Position numbers and translations under genes: made by a program. 64,000 nucleotides of DNA from Euonymus europaeus (taxonomy: Eukaryota; Streptophyta; Magnoliopsida; Celastrales; Celastraceae), in NCBI GenBank assembly GCA_963580455.1, contig OY756957.1:3105001-3169000 (forward strand). The letters run 5' to 3'. The notes under the pieces are model-generated. The model ran no database searches. It had not been told where the DNA came from and saw nothing but the letters and a program-made list of their open reading frames with translations. Position 1 is the stretch's first letter; each line of letters opens with the position of its first letter. Positions 1-11,976 of this stretch are shown here, one piece after another.

Positions 1-2385
1 TAATCACTCTTAAAAAAAATATTTTGATGACAAAATGGAATGAACTTTAGGTCTAAAATGAACAATATTTCTTCGAGTTATTTGGGGCCGTGTTGAGATT
101 TGAGAACGGAGATCTTAAGGGATAAATCGACCTAAAAATTATTGAAAATATATGATAAAAAAGTTGACGGCAACTAGTTTTTGATAATTCTGCAGATGGT
201 GGGCACTTGCACACACGAGTGCATCTTTGAGGCAGGCTTTTAACAAAGCTTACACACACAGACAGACAGGCAGATATCACAGGTGGGTCACTTGCTAAAA
301 GGCATTTCAATTTTATTTTATTTGTGTTGCCTTCTAGCTAGTATTTACATTGGCATGCACAGAGAAATAGTCGAACCTAAAACTCCAAACTTCTGTTCCC
401 AAGCCAACTTGACTGTGCCCAAGAACATGTTTGATCCCCACTTGAGACAGAAAGATTGCCTGCAAAAAGCCTATTTTAGCTGTGGCACGACTAATTTTTG
501 TCAAGAAATATGTGTATTGATAATTAAATAAGATCTTGCATTGGATACTCTACTAATCTTCTAGACTCCCAGTTTCGATAAACATCAGTTGAAGCTTTGT
601 CTGTGTTGATTAGCAAGTTTTTTTTAGAACGTTAAGGCTATATGATTTCCATGCCTTTGAGTAAGGCATAAATGATCAAACACACCCACATAACACACAC
701 ATACATATTGTCGATGTAAAAATTCGCATAACTATACTATACGTTAGGACGTTAATAGTGAAGCTCCTGAATCCTGTAAGAATAACTAATGGAACGATGG
801 TCCCTCGTGGCCCCAGAGCACTCCAACGCTAAGTCATTAATAAATCAATAGTCAAATGTCTCAGTTGCGAAAGCATATTTGAGAGATGAGTATTTTCATT
901 CTCTTTTTATAGGGTCAAAATGCTTATATTTGAATTGTAATACGATAGATAGCTAGCCTGATTGTTGAGGTTGAATCATGATCATAATCTTATCGTTCAG
1001 ATTTGGTAATGCAAATAGATAGGTTAATTATAATTAACAATTAATTGCATATTGGATCCATCTGGCTAGCCTTGGTTACGGTAACCCTAACTGTCCGACA
1101 CAACATGGGTTTTGGGCATCACATACAGCAGTTTGCTTAGTTTGATTTTGAGCTTGTCAATATATGTGGCAAACCCATGCACACCTTGGTATTAAAGACA
1201 AATTTTGGAGAAGGAGCGAAGAAGTTTCAATGAACCCAATCCAAATTAAAGAGCTGGTAAGTGGTCTTCATAGGCTTAAATGATCAATAATTTCTAATAC
1301 TAATCCTACATATATGTGGTATTTTCATATTTGACACGGATTTGTGTTTGGTTGGTGAGAAACATGACCCACTAGTGCTTACAGGCATCATTTGGAGAAC
1401 TGGGTTGGTTAGTTGGAGTCTCAATGATTTACTTGTCCTTCTCATCAGCCCCAGTAAGATTTTGAATTTTTCACCTAATCAGAATTACCATATTTAAATA
1501 TAGATTCAACCCAATAAGTTAACATGTTGAAGCAGCGCGAACGAGAAAAACATGATACACCCTTGTTAACCAGCAAAGACAGAAGTGTTTCCAAGTCAAC
1601 GATGGTGGCCATGTATGATGATGATCAGTAGTAGTCGTTGAACACTTTTTTTTTCATCTTTCTCCTTTGGTGAAAAAGCTAGCTAGTTTGGATTTTTGTT
1701 ATCATGTAAGATCCTGCTACATTTTGACTTAACTAGATTCCTTATTATGTTCGTCCCCACCTGTCTGTTATGTACATCAATAATGATTCATCTTTGCATT
1801 ATTTAGTAGCTGTGAAGTTTGAATAGACAACCCAGCATTTGGTATTATTAGGGTTTGCAATTTTAAGAAGAGAGTCACCTCCATAATTCTTGTTGCCAGT
1901 GGCATGAACTGGCAATGTCTTTGTGAAATACCAAGAGACTTATTGATGGTAAGTCTAAAATTAATGGTGAATGTATGCAGTCAGATTGCTACATTACAGA
2001 TAAGATCATTAGGGTTTGAGATCGAAAATAAGCTTATTAGGGTTTAGAGATCGAAAATAAGCTGGTTAGGGTTTAGAGATCGAAAACGAGACAAAATTTG
2101 AGATTTTGGAGATTTTTAAGTCTAATGACAGTCTATGATGAGGTTGAGGCCATGTGCTGAACAGAAAGAAGAAGAAAAAAGCAATGGCATCACTTCCCAT
2201 GGGAAGAAAATTTTTGATTCTACCTTTTCCTCCTTTTCCACGGTTTCCATTATTAATGAACAAACAAATCAAATCATTTAAAGGAAACAGAAAAAGTTGA
2301 TTATAATCTAATCCAAAGAAAAGGAAAGATCTAACTCAATTGGTTATTGAATTCAATCTCCCAAAAACCCATTAATTACATTGAA
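1..2385. other. Intergenic AT-rich region, no gene seen
   Basis: No reading frame here has an ATG start, splice signals and recognisable protein similarity together. The 82-codon frame at 283-531 starts only at GTG and has no family features. The stretch is AT-rich and ends just past the stop codon of the minus-strand BIG GRAIN 1-like gene, so its right part probably holds that gene's 3' UTR. The one clear structure is the short tandem repeat at 2009-2090, listed separately. Confidence 0.6.
2009..2090. repeat. Three-copy tandem repeat with telobox-like core
   Basis: Three direct copies start at 2009, 2037 and 2066 with a 28-29 bp period. Each begins TTAGGGTTT and continues into GAGATCGAAAA. 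TTAGGGTTT is the complement of the plant telobox (AAACCCTAA). The array lies about 300 bp downstream of the BIG GRAIN 1-like stop codon. Whether it is regulatory or simple slippage cannot be told from sequence. Confidence 0.7.
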
Positions 2386-3522
2386 TTACAGAATGAAGCC
2401 ATTAGCAATGGCTTGATTAGTCTTCAAATTAGTAGTTTCATACACTGGAAGCTCCTCTCTGTATCTACCAATCCCAATGAGATGGTCAAGCTCAAAAAGA
2501 TCAGAACTTGAACAGCTCTCTGCATCGTCGTCATGGTCGTTGTTGTCTTCCTCATCGGCATCATTGTCATCGTAGTTGCCAAACCTTCTGAAAACAAGTT
2601 CATTCACCTTTTTCTTCTGATAACTACTTGTCAAGTAATCCCTTCCTTTCATGAGCTCTTGTTTCACTGCAGAAGTTTTGACAACCTTTGGCATCAAACT
2701 CGGATCATCTTCATAGATACATTTGTGACCACAAGGCCGACAATCCTCATCCACAATGACACTCACCGGATAGAATCTCACCGACCTCTTCGTGCCGTTA
2801 CCAGTTAATTTAGATGGTGTCTTGCTCAAGCAAGACCTCGAGAATGAAGTTGCTGATGAACACGTGGATTCTGGCTTACGATGATCATCATTGAAACTCA
2901 CATCCTCCATTGCTGCTTCATCAGAACACATCTTAACTTTTTTACCACTCCCTGAATTGAAAATCGAGCTCAAAAAGCTCGCAATGCGACCTCCTGGAGA
3001 TATCGGCTGCTTCACTTTCTTCAATTCTCCATAGATTTTCAATGCTCTTAGTTTAGTCTTCCTGAATCCTCCGCCTTCAGGCTTCTGCTTCTTCTGCTTA
3101 TTGTCTCCATTAATTCTGTTCTCGAATTGCTTTCTTTGTGTGGATGAAGATGATGATCTCGATTTTCTCTGACAATAACTCGACTCCGCTTCGCTAGACG
3201 AGAACACACCTCCTCCAGAGCTAGAATCTGAAGAGCTGGAGGTGAAATTATATACGACAGAACCACAGTTATTACTCCTCTTCTCCCTCCAGCTTTCGAT
3301 CATAATCGCTTGCCGAAGATTCTTTCTCTCCTTATCTAAAGTACCAATCTTGATTGCACTAGCCTCTTTCACTGTAAACTTTTCCCTACAAAGAGTACTG
3401 AATGCCGCTTCTTCTTGACCATAGGATTCACCATCGATGGAACGGTAGATGGAGTCAAGAAGAGAAGAAGAGAAAGAAGGGGTTTTTCTTCTGTGAGACT
3501 TGTACATATCTCTCTGAGACAT
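2386..3522 (-). CDS. BG1L: BIG GRAIN 1-like protein (378 aa, single exon)
   Basis: Intronless 378-aa reading frame. The ATG at 3522 is the first ATG of the frame; upstream in-frame codons are not ATG. Family marks are the N-terminal motif KTPSFSSSLLDSIYRSID (about residues 14-31), a central basic block followed by SPGGRIASFLSSIF, and a C-terminal block SDLFELDHL ending in YREELPVYETT. Between these the protein is Ser-rich and then acidic (an Asp/Asn/Glu run near residue 320), so much of it is probably disordered. Rice BG1, the founder, is a plasma-membrane-associated positive regulator of auxin response and transport that increases grain and organ size; the same role here is inferred from family only. 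The leader carries a GGCAGA microsatellite at 3691-3720. The next gene leftward was not found. Confidence 0.85.
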   Translation of the reverse strand: MSQRDMYKSHRRKTPSFSSSLLDSIYRSIDGESYGQEEAAFSTLCREKFTVKEASAIKIGTLDKERKNLRQAIMIESWREKRSNNCGSVVYNFTSSSSDSSSGGGVFSSSEAESSYCQRKSRSSSSSTQRKQFENRINGDNKQKKQKPEGGGFRKTKLRALKIYGELKKVKQPISPGGRIASFLSSIFNSGSGKKVKMCSDEAAMEDVSFNDDHRKPESTCSSATSFSRSCLSKTPSKLTGNGTKRSVRFYPVSVIVDEDCRPCGHKCIYEDDPSLMPKVVKTSAVKQELMKGRDYLTSSYQKKKVNELVFRRFGNYDDNDADEEDNNDHDDDAESCSSSDLFELDHLIGIGRYREELPVYETTNLKTNQAIANGFIL

Positions 3523-4861
3523 AACACACAATGTGCAGAGGGTTTTATGAGAGAATGGAAAGTAAAGGGGAGATTAGTTTAAGGAGTGAGTGTCTCTGTG
3601 TCTGTCAACAGAATGTCAAAAGCTGCACAACTTGTTGGGTGTGTGTACGGTATTGAATAAAAATGTACGAGAAGAACAGAGAGAGGTGAGCAGAGGCAGA
3701 GGCAGAGGCAGAGACAGAGAGGGACAACACGTTTACACGCTTGGATTTGGACTGGAGATGCAAGAAAAAAGGGAAAAGATAAAGATTTAAAGGGAGAAGG
3801 TGCAACGCGTGCGGGTAAATGAAGCATCTCTCATCTCTGCCAGCTTGTCAGTCTTTTACTTTCTTTACCACTTTACTGTCTTATTTCTCGTAGGAGGAGT
3901 TCATCAAAGATTCTCTCTGTTGGAATTGGATGCAAATATGAATATGTACCCATTTTGAGTTTTGTCGTTGAACCGAAGAAAATAGGGAGAGTATGTCTTT
4001 CAGTATAAAACACGCATACCAGACAAGCAAGTTTCTTCTTGACTGCAGTGAGTGAAATGGGGACAAGGGTGTGAATATTTGTGTTTTAATACAGAACTTG
4101 TCGCCGTGAGATGTTGTGTGAAAATGACCTAAATCATTTCTTTTATCATGATTATTCGTTTGCCCCCCCCCCGGTTAACCTAGTGAGGTTTCTTTCATGG
4201 TTAAGAAAGAAATGTAACTTCTTCTTTGTCAATGGAAGTTTTCAACAGCCAGTCATTATTGGTTTTATCCAGGCAATCCAACTAAATAAATCATGGAAAA
4301 AGTAAATAATAGTACAAACAAAGGCACATTGTTAACCGAAATGAAAAATGAATATTTTCTTGGGCCAGGCCTAACTTTGCCTTGAAGAGCCATACGAATA
4401 ACCCCTAATGGGGTTAAGTTCACTATGGGCCGGGAAAATGACTCCAGGCAATGCATCAGTTTCCCCAAACCCAATTATGAGAATAGTACTGTAGTGGCAT
4501 GCTGACAATTATATCACCAACACAAATATGTTGACACTAGATAAATTTTCTTTCATTGATATTATCTTGTCGACCACCGGCCTATCTCATCCACCACAAC
4601 CTAATTAGGAACTATGAATATAAATTGAGTACAATTGCCAGAAGACATGGTATCATATGAAGTTGGAACCTTGCAGTTGGTACTGTACAAGGTTGACGTA
4701 TTCAAGTAAGACCCCCAAAACATCAAGAGGTGCCAGTGGCAACCCCTTGAGATCTCTGTAGAATTAGGGACTTCACTATTTATGGCAGCAAAGAAGATGA
4801 AGAAAAGAAAGAAAAAAAACCCCAAAATTTGTAAGCACCAGCAATCACTATATTTGCCCAA
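3523..4861. other. Intergenic: BG1L promoter/leader and BRX-like 3' flank
   Basis: This stretch lies between the BG1-like start codon and the BRX-like stop codon, both on the minus strand. It should contain the BG1-like promoter and leader and the BRX-like 3' UTR. A ten-base C run sits at 4163-4172. Short open frames here use non-ATG starts or overlap the BRX-like last exon in another frame. No independent gene was seen. Confidence 0.55.
3691..3720. repeat. GGCAGA-type microsatellite in BG1L leader
   Basis: Imperfect hexanucleotide tandem repeat (GGCAGA on plus, TCTGCC on minus), about 170-200 bp upstream of the BIG GRAIN 1-like ATG. On the transcribed strand it is a CT-rich tract, which is common in plant promoters and 5' leaders. 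Confidence 0.75.
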
Positions 4862-7800
4862 TTACAAGTATTTTTCATGTATCCTGGCTCGGTTCTCTTC
4901 CCACCACAGCCTAGCATGCATTTCTCCAAATTTTTCTCGGCTGCACCACGCAGGCAACACAATCAATGCAATTTCAAGTCAGAAAAAGGATATGAATGAA
5001 TCAAAATAATGAAATAATATTTATGGAAACCCTAACTGCTAAACCATCGAACTGGGTTTTACAAAGAAGGGCACAATGGCAATCAGTTTTACTAATAGTT
5101 TGCAAGAGTGACAATGCTTATCCACAAAATAGGCATCAATCTATCTGATGCTTATTAGATGGCAAGTTGGCCATCTACATGTACATTCATAAACTCAAGT
5201 GACTCAAGTGGCAAAGCATTAGACTCACCACCATATAGGTCTCAAGTCTCAACCAGATGAAAGACCAGGGACCATTAGTTTCAAAATCTCAGGCACAAGA
5301 GACTTTTGCAATATGGCAAGTTCTAGCATGCAGCCTTAACCCACACATTATGTAGATATTATTTCCTTAGTTTAAACGGGTGACACCTATATTGCAATGA
5401 AGCAATTTTAATACTAAAGCAAGGCCCACCCTTAAAATATTGCCTTGGTAACTACCAAAACCGAATTGCATTCAAATACATAAAAGCTTAAATCCATGGA
5501 GTGCCAACAATGAGCTGTTGGAGTAATGCTATTCTTTCAACCTGCAACAGAATGGTCCACTACCTTTTCCTAGACTCGTTCACATGCAACACAGAACTTC
5601 ATCAAATATCATGCTGCCTAAGAGCCTATCAATCTGGCAATAGAGTTAGATATTACCTGAATCTGACTCTTCTTAGTTCTCTTTTCCCTCCAGGCAAAGC
5701 TCTGATAGTGAGGTAAACACCTGGTTCATCCTGTTCAACCCATTCAGTCTCCATATCACTGGCATTGCTCATGGATAGCTCACCAGAACGGTCTGCCTCC
5801 CTTGATGAGCTACTTCTTATAGAGGCATCAATAGATGATGTCTCTGTCTTGGCCCCACTTATGCTGGAGAGTTTTGGAGTTGAGGTAAGACCACCAGAAT
5901 CACAGTAATTACGAGCTTGCATTGGATGATGGTCAAGTGAATCTGAGGATGAGTATCCCATCCCCATCCCTGTTGGACGGTACAAGTTACGAGGCAACCG
6001 TTCTGTTGTTAGAGGCGGTGTCACAGGGCTGTCTTCAACAGATTCCATCTTTGAGCTCTGTAAGAAATCAGACGATCGAAAAAGACGTCACTCAACAATT
6101 TTTTTTTTTAGTAGGATGTCATTTTAAAAAATAAATTTAAAAGACAATTTCAGCTGATGCATTGTTGTGGATCCATCAATCTTAGTTTGACAATGAAGTA
6201 GGAGGTTTTTCATAAATGAATTTTCTACATAAAGAGATAAAGAAAGGTTTGTTCCAGACATATTAGATAAAAGGGGATGTCTTTATAAATAATTTGAACA
6301 TTCAAACACTGGCAAAGAAAATCATGTATTGAAATAGCAACAGGAAAACAGACATTTAACAGTTCCTTGATTTCTGCTATCATGTGCTTATTTAACTGGT
6401 TATCTTAGCTCAGTACTCACCTCATCTTCAGATCTTGGGGTTGTAGGAAGAGGAAAAGCTTGGCGATTAAACCTCTGCACATTGTAAAGTTCCATAACCC
6501 TATCATAGTTCTCAGCCCACCATCTTTGAGCTTGGTATTTGTTGAACATATCTCGACTAGCCAAAAAAGAAAAGCAAACTCCATTTCAGAGTATACAAAT
6601 ACATACTATGGTTCATCAAAGTGAAACGGTTAAACACAGGTAAGACTGTCTTGGTTGTTAAGTTGAATAAAATATCACATTATGTGATCTATAATGGCAA
6701 TTCAGCTCATTCTCATAAGTAGTCAAGGTATACAGGATTTATGAAAATTCCGATCCATCCAGAAGAAACGAAATATGAAAATTTTAATCCTAAAAAACGG
6801 TGCCCATGGAGATGTTGCTACTAATGCTAAGCCACTAGCCCAATTAAGAACTACACACCTTTGACAAAAGGATATAATACCTTTAATTTAAAAAAGCACA
6901 AAGAAGCTGAAAACCGCCACTTTGTGTCTGAAACAGACTAGTTTACTAGTTTATTTGGTGCAAGGTGGGTGGGTAATTTTGACATTAAGCAAATGGGTGT
7001 CCAACACTCCAATTGATTAAAAAAATAGCGACCTAAATCCAACTTAAGTAAAGATAGAATGTCCAATTACAATCTAGAGTCAACAAAATCAAACTTAAAC
7101 CTGAAAAGGATAATTGAAAAGGCACAATTAGTCAAAAGGTTAAACATGATCATTACTAATCAAGGAGGGGGAAGCTACAACTTTTTCATGATCAAATTAT
7201 GAACCCATCTTTGCCATTGTGTGAACTCAAAGCCATGTCTTTGGCTGTTGCCAACATAAGCTTACGAGAGGCAGAGGAGTTATCTTATTACGTGGGAAAA
7301 TGAGGTCCAACTTGCAGACAAATCACAAAAGGTATCAAGAATGGCGACAAGCCACGGGGAACCAGGCGTGAAGGAATTTTGAATGAGCTAAAAAAGGCAA
7401 ATAGGCTTCTCCGACACGACGACAATGCTTCAGTGAAAAAGCTTCTCAACACAATCAAACCTGCCCCACCACCATTACTCAGTCACAATGAGTTCGGCTT
7501 TTGGACTTTTCTTTCGTTGCTTTTCACCAGGCGTGATGTTTACTGTAGAACGTAGGCCCTCCTACCTACTGGTTGTTGTTTGGATACACCTAAGTAAAGT
7601 GTTGTCTTTTTCGACAAATTAATTAGCTTTACCAATTCCTTCACAAGTTATTCGTTTTGACAGAGTAACTCCATACAAATTAGTAAAAGTAAAAAAATAA
7701 AAATTCTTTATCCAACAAAACCTTTTACAGCCCCAAACACCAATTAAAAATGGAGAAAAATATATCACCTTAAAATTCCTAACAACGTCCCGGTGAGGTC

Positions 7801-8531
7801 ATCATTCATAACGTGGGCCACACACATGAAAGCAGATCGATTCTCTATACCGTCCGATCAAAACTCAATACTATGTAATCCAATCGTGGCCGCTCAATGT
7901 GATGAGCAAAAAGGAAATGGAGAATACAATAGTCGTACCTGAACCGTATGCGCTTGAGATCGTTACCGCCGCGAGGGAGTGAGACGAAGGTGATGAGCAC
8001 GCCGGGCTCGACCTGTGCCACCCACTCCTTTGGCTCGTTCTCCTCCGTGAAGATGATCGGCGGGAGGGAGCGGCGACCGCTCAAGGACTTTGGCGTGGCT
8101 TCTCCGCTCGATATCCCCTTGAGCCTCGCCTCCATTTCCTTCCCCCAAGTCCGCTGCGTCGTCGAGTTTGAACTCCCGGTCCTCCTGTACGACCACTTGA
8201 AACGGTCCGATTCGGCCGACTCTATCGAATTATTGCTCTTCAGCCGAGTAGGCGGACCTGTGCAGGGGTTACAGTGTCGGTATGCCCCCGACGCCTTCAG
8301 TGCCATATCCCTCAGCTGCAATTGCCATGATTAACCAAAATTAGACGGAAGCAATAGAGATAGGGTTTTCGGATATGAAGCGCACTTATAAGAGTTAATA
8401 CTTAATACCTGAGTACTAAGAGCTTTGACGGCTTGTTTGGTTGAGCCCGGAGTATTGGTTGTGTCCATGTCCTCCGACTGACTCACTGAGTCATCTCCGG
8501 GTTGCTTCGAGCGCGCAATGCACGTCAACAT
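4862..8531 (-). CDS. BRXL4: BREVIS RADIX family protein (371 aa, five coding exons)
   Basis: Coding exons, in transcript order: 8531-8409, 8315-7939, 6556-6421, 6057-5657, 4940-4862 (TAA at 4862-4864). They join in frame with GT-AG borders to give 371 aa. The N-terminus [15 protein letters not shown] is typical of the family; its Cys4 is a likely membrane-anchoring acylation site. Two BRX domains are complete: the first about residues 138-197 ([14 protein letters not shown] through [20 protein letters not shown]) and the second about 317-371 (EWVEQDEPG through [20 protein letters not shown]). Both are split by an intron at the same RF-S-R site, as expected for an old internal duplication. BRX proteins act at the plasma membrane and nucleus in root growth and phloem differentiation. 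The neighbours (WAV2, XI-K) suggest the Arabidopsis counterpart is BRXL4, but the family assignment is firmer than the paralogue name. A 5' UTR intron is likely upstream (AAAG|GTAATC near 8950). Confidence 0.93.
5203..5280 (+). repeat. Possible tRNA-derived SINE remnant
   Basis: The stretch has a tRNA A-box-like core (TGGCAAAGCATTAGACTC) followed about 20 nt later by a degenerate B-box-like GGTCTCAAGTCTC, the order seen at the head of plant SINEs. It lies in the last intron of the BRX-like gene. No poly-A tail or target duplication was identified, so the call is weak. Confidence 0.25.
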
Positions 8532-9483
8532 TTTCGATTCTGAACAAAACCAAACCACATTCACACACATAAGAACTCGAATTCAACCAGAACCCCCGTA
8601 ACCCTCGGATCTCAAAATCGCGTCAAATTATTAGAAAGGCAAAGACAAAGCAATCAATTGTTAATAACAAGTGGAGTGTCACGTACTTGTGAGATATGAC
8701 GAAGATCCGTCGGGTTCAGTTTCAAACCGCAGACAACGAAGAAGCTACGACTGCTGCTACGGTGCGCAGGCGCTATAATGGCCACCTTAAATTATGCGAT
8801 CAGAGATTCTCTGAGCAAGACCCAATGATAGAGGGAAATCAACAATTTGAACATAAATAAAATATAAAGAAGGAAGAAAACAATGTAACATTGAATTCTG
8901 CACATATAGATAAATAATGAAATAATTATGGTCAGCCATTAGAGATTACCTTTGAAGGGTTACTGCAGAGTGAGAGCTGCATTACTTTCCTTTTCTTCTC
9001 ATTTTTCTTTGCGTGATTAAAGTCGGAGTGCAGACGATGGTGATTGGTGAGAGCGAGTAGTGAAGGACGGAGACAGAGCTCACTAATGACAATAATGCTA
9101 TATTTATCGTTCATTTCAAAGACACAGTCTGGTTCACCTGTAACCGGAAGGTCACCGGTTCTATATTCGTACGGTTACTGTGTTTGAGCTTCTTGAGGCG
9201 CCTGTAGTGCAGGTGTCATGGAAACTTGGTTTTACTCGGTAGTCAAAAAGATTCTCTTTTTCTTTTTCTTTTCAACTTTTCCTTGGGCCAAACTCCAAAG
9301 ACTCAAAAAGTCCAAGAGATTCTAGTTCACTTTCAGCCTTACAGGTTTGTAATTGGGCTTAGCTTTCGGCCCATTGTGTGGGCTCACGATTTTCTAATTT
9401 TGGGATCAACAATTCAAAACAAGGAAAGCCCAATATCCATGGCACTAAATCCAAAAAACAAACATTATCCAGCTATGCACTAA
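8532..9483. other. BRX-like 5' leader and promoter region
   Basis: Upstream of the BRX-like ATG on the minus strand. A likely leader intron donor (AAAG|GTAATC) near 8950 would place the transcription start around or beyond 9100. Short reading frames in both directions have no recognisable similarity. No other gene is supported. Confidence 0.45.
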
Positions 9484-10950
9484 GGCACCGTTTGTTTTGC
9501 ATTTCTCATGACTTTAAGTTGTGGGATTCAGTTGAAATGCGGTGTGAGCCAAACACCGAATCATTTTGTGTGTTTTGCACCTCGTTAATGCTATGCAAAA
9601 CGAGAGGTTGTCATGGATGTGCGTTTATTTGCATCTCATATTTCTTTCCCTATTTGCCCTCTGTTTCTCTCAATCCGAGTTCGTGCCTGCTTCGATTCGT
9701 ATCACTCCAATAGTCCAATCTGACCATCGTTGTCGCTCCTCTTCTTCTTCTTTTGCTGCTCGTTCGGTGGAGGTCGGTGGAGTCCGGCATCTCGTTTCTA
9801 TATGTGCGAATCGATTTCCCTAAGCTGAATCTCTTTGTCTCTCTCGCTCAATTTGCTTCTGAATCGATTGCGACTTTTATGTGTTTCCTTGGTTGTTTAT
9901 GCACAATTTCTTTGACAATTTTTTTTTATGCTCTCTACCCATTTGCATACTTATCTCATGGATTTTTAGCTTATGTTTCCTAGTTTGTTGGGGCATTTGA
10001 TGCCTATTTATACTGGCCATGCTTATGTTAATTATCTGGCCATGCTTTCTTGGCTGCTAAAACCTACGATCTATAACGCATTCCGCATAATACCCATTTA
10101 TATCCTATGCATCAAAATCTAGTATGAATTTAGATTAATAGGTTGAAGTTGCTGGTCTGGGTTAACACCCACTCTATTGACTTTTTTGTTGATGTTAATT
10201 TTCGCTCTTATCCTTAATTGTGCATCTATGTCAAGATATTTAGGGTTTCTTCTTTTCCTGCTGCTCTGATATAGCTTACCCAATTAAAGTTTTGGTTCAA
10301 TTCAATGACTTATGCGCCTACTTATGTGCTTTATGAACTTCGAATTTAATAGGTCTTTTGTTTTTTTATCAAACTACTTCTGCTTAAAAATTTGTTTCTT
10401 TGTGTATACTCCACTGCCCAAGGGTTTCTGGATTTTCTCAACTAAGATTGAACCTTTTGTTTGAATATTTGGCAATTTTGTCTTGGAATGAAAATAAACA
10501 AAACTATAGAGTTTGGATGTGTATGAAAAGGCTATTAATGCTTTAAATCTTGAGAACCTTTCCACTGTGAAGCCATGCATGTTGCATATGATTCTATTTA
10601 GAGCTTTCTTGTTGCGATGATTTCTTTTAGTTGCCCAGTGAATTTGATTTTCACTGGGCTACTAGTTCATCCACAAGAGGAGGAGACGTGGAAAGTTAAC
10701 TTGTTTGAAATTGTTATGTGTATAATTTAAACTTTTTATTCCATATTATTAATTTTTTATTATCATGTCCTTTTTTGTCATTTCATATAAAATATTATAA
10801 CAAAAAATTAATGTAAAAAGTGAATCATACACCTCACAACATTTTACACAGATTAAAATTGTGGATTTTACACAGTATTATTAATAACTTAAAGCATAAC
10901 ATTTTTCACAACTTAAAGCTATGAAATACAATTGGATAACAAATGAACCC
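9484..10950. mobile_element. Decayed PIF/Harbinger (Tourist-like) element, no transposase
   Basis: The ends form imperfect inverted repeats. The left begins GGCACCGTTTGTTTTG and the right, reverse-complemented, begins GGGTTCATTTGTTAT. Further in, both ends carry CATTTC(A)T followed by CTTTAAGTTGTG. Flanking bases are TAA on both sides (9481-9483 and 10951-10953), matching the 3-bp TAA/TTA target duplication of this superfamily. Length is 1467 bp. No transposase frame is present, so it is non-autonomous or decayed. The exact end positions are less certain than those of the intact element at 60076-63615. Confidence 0.5.
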
Positions 10951-10969
10951 TAAGACCTTACTTGTGAGA

Positions 10970-11070
10970 GGCGTTGAGAGGGATTCATGAACAAACAAAT
11001 CTCTCTGAACCTTTAGATGACGCGAAGACTTCAAGGTGTTCGGAAGGGTTTACGAATCCCTCTCAACACC
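10970..11070. repeat. Short inverted repeat (17-bp arms)
   Basis: Arms at 10970-10986 (GGCGTTGAGAGGGATTC) and 11054-11070 pair at 16 of 17 positions around a 67-bp loop. This may be a small foldback element or two ends of related repeats. No target duplication was identified. Confidence 0.55.
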
Positions 11071-11763
11071 CCTTTTCTCAATCCCTTAAAATGAGAAGTA
11101 TTCACTCATATAAACCTTCTTAACACCTCCCAATCTCTCTAAACTCTTATAAATATCAAATAAAAGTTCACTTTTATTAACAACTCCTCCCAATCTAACC
11201 TCTCTCGACTATGATGTCAAGCATGGGTGTGATGAGTGATTTTTTATTTGAAACTCTTAAACTTCTTTTTTTATTAAAAAAGGGTAAAGAAACACTTTTT
11301 TTATATATATATATTAACAAAGTCAAGTTCGAGGGCCCGCTCGACTCACTCAACACGCCAGGCCAGACCCTACCCTTGGGCCATATTAGTGGCTGAGCCA
11401 GGAGATTTGTAGTTCGCGGACTGGTCTGGCCCGCGTTACACTCGACTTGAGCGAAAGAGAAAGATAGTGGTAGCATTCAACCATGTTGGTCAACTGACTG
11501 TCCAACTGGACTGTTGCTAGAGGTTTGTCCTGTAACAAGTTTCAGGATCTTCATCTTATAGATGAATAATGATAAGAACCCTCCCGATTATAATTTCGGA
11601 GTTTAATTTTGTTTATTGCATCACTATATTAATAAGGATAAAAATTTCATGACACGAGTTCGTATCAAAGGATGTCATATGTCATCATCGAGTTACCTAA
11701 CCAACCTTAACGCCTAAACCATAGTAGAGGATAGACAGTATGCAGAGCTTTTGGGTCAACTTT

Positions 11764-11976
11764 AAACACAAGCAGCTCAACTTTCTACAAGTAAAGCACG
11801 ATTGCAAAGACAGGTTAGAATCTGACCGACCTCTACAATGTGAATCTAGTCTCTAATTATAGGGATATCAAACACAAGCAGTTCAGCTTTCTACAAGTGA
11901 AGTACGACTACAAAGACAGGTTAGAATCTAATCGACCTCTACAAGATGAATCTAGTCTCTAAATTATAAGGATATC
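11764..11976. repeat. Two-copy tandem duplication, about 106-bp period
   Basis: Copy one starts at 11764 and copy two at 11870. Both begin AAACACAAGCAG and run through CAAAGACAGGTTAGAATCT and GAATCTAGTCTCTAA to GGATATCA. The copies are roughly 90 percent alike by eye. No coding potential was seen. Confidence 0.8.

Noticed and set aside
283..531. 82-codon plus-strand frame at the left edge, hydrophobic start followed by several Cys
   Set aside because: It begins at GTG, not ATG, has no splice partner, and matches no family I recognise. Its look of a small secreted Cys-rich peptide is probably chance.
7948..8334. 128-codon plus-strand frame with a Pro/Arg/Ser-rich product
   Set aside because: It is the antisense shadow of BRX-like exon two, whose minus-strand frame has clear conserved domains.
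9566..9983. Overlapping plus-strand frames with hydrophobic stretches
   Set aside because: They lie inside the decayed PIF-like element, lack similarity and start or stop at random.
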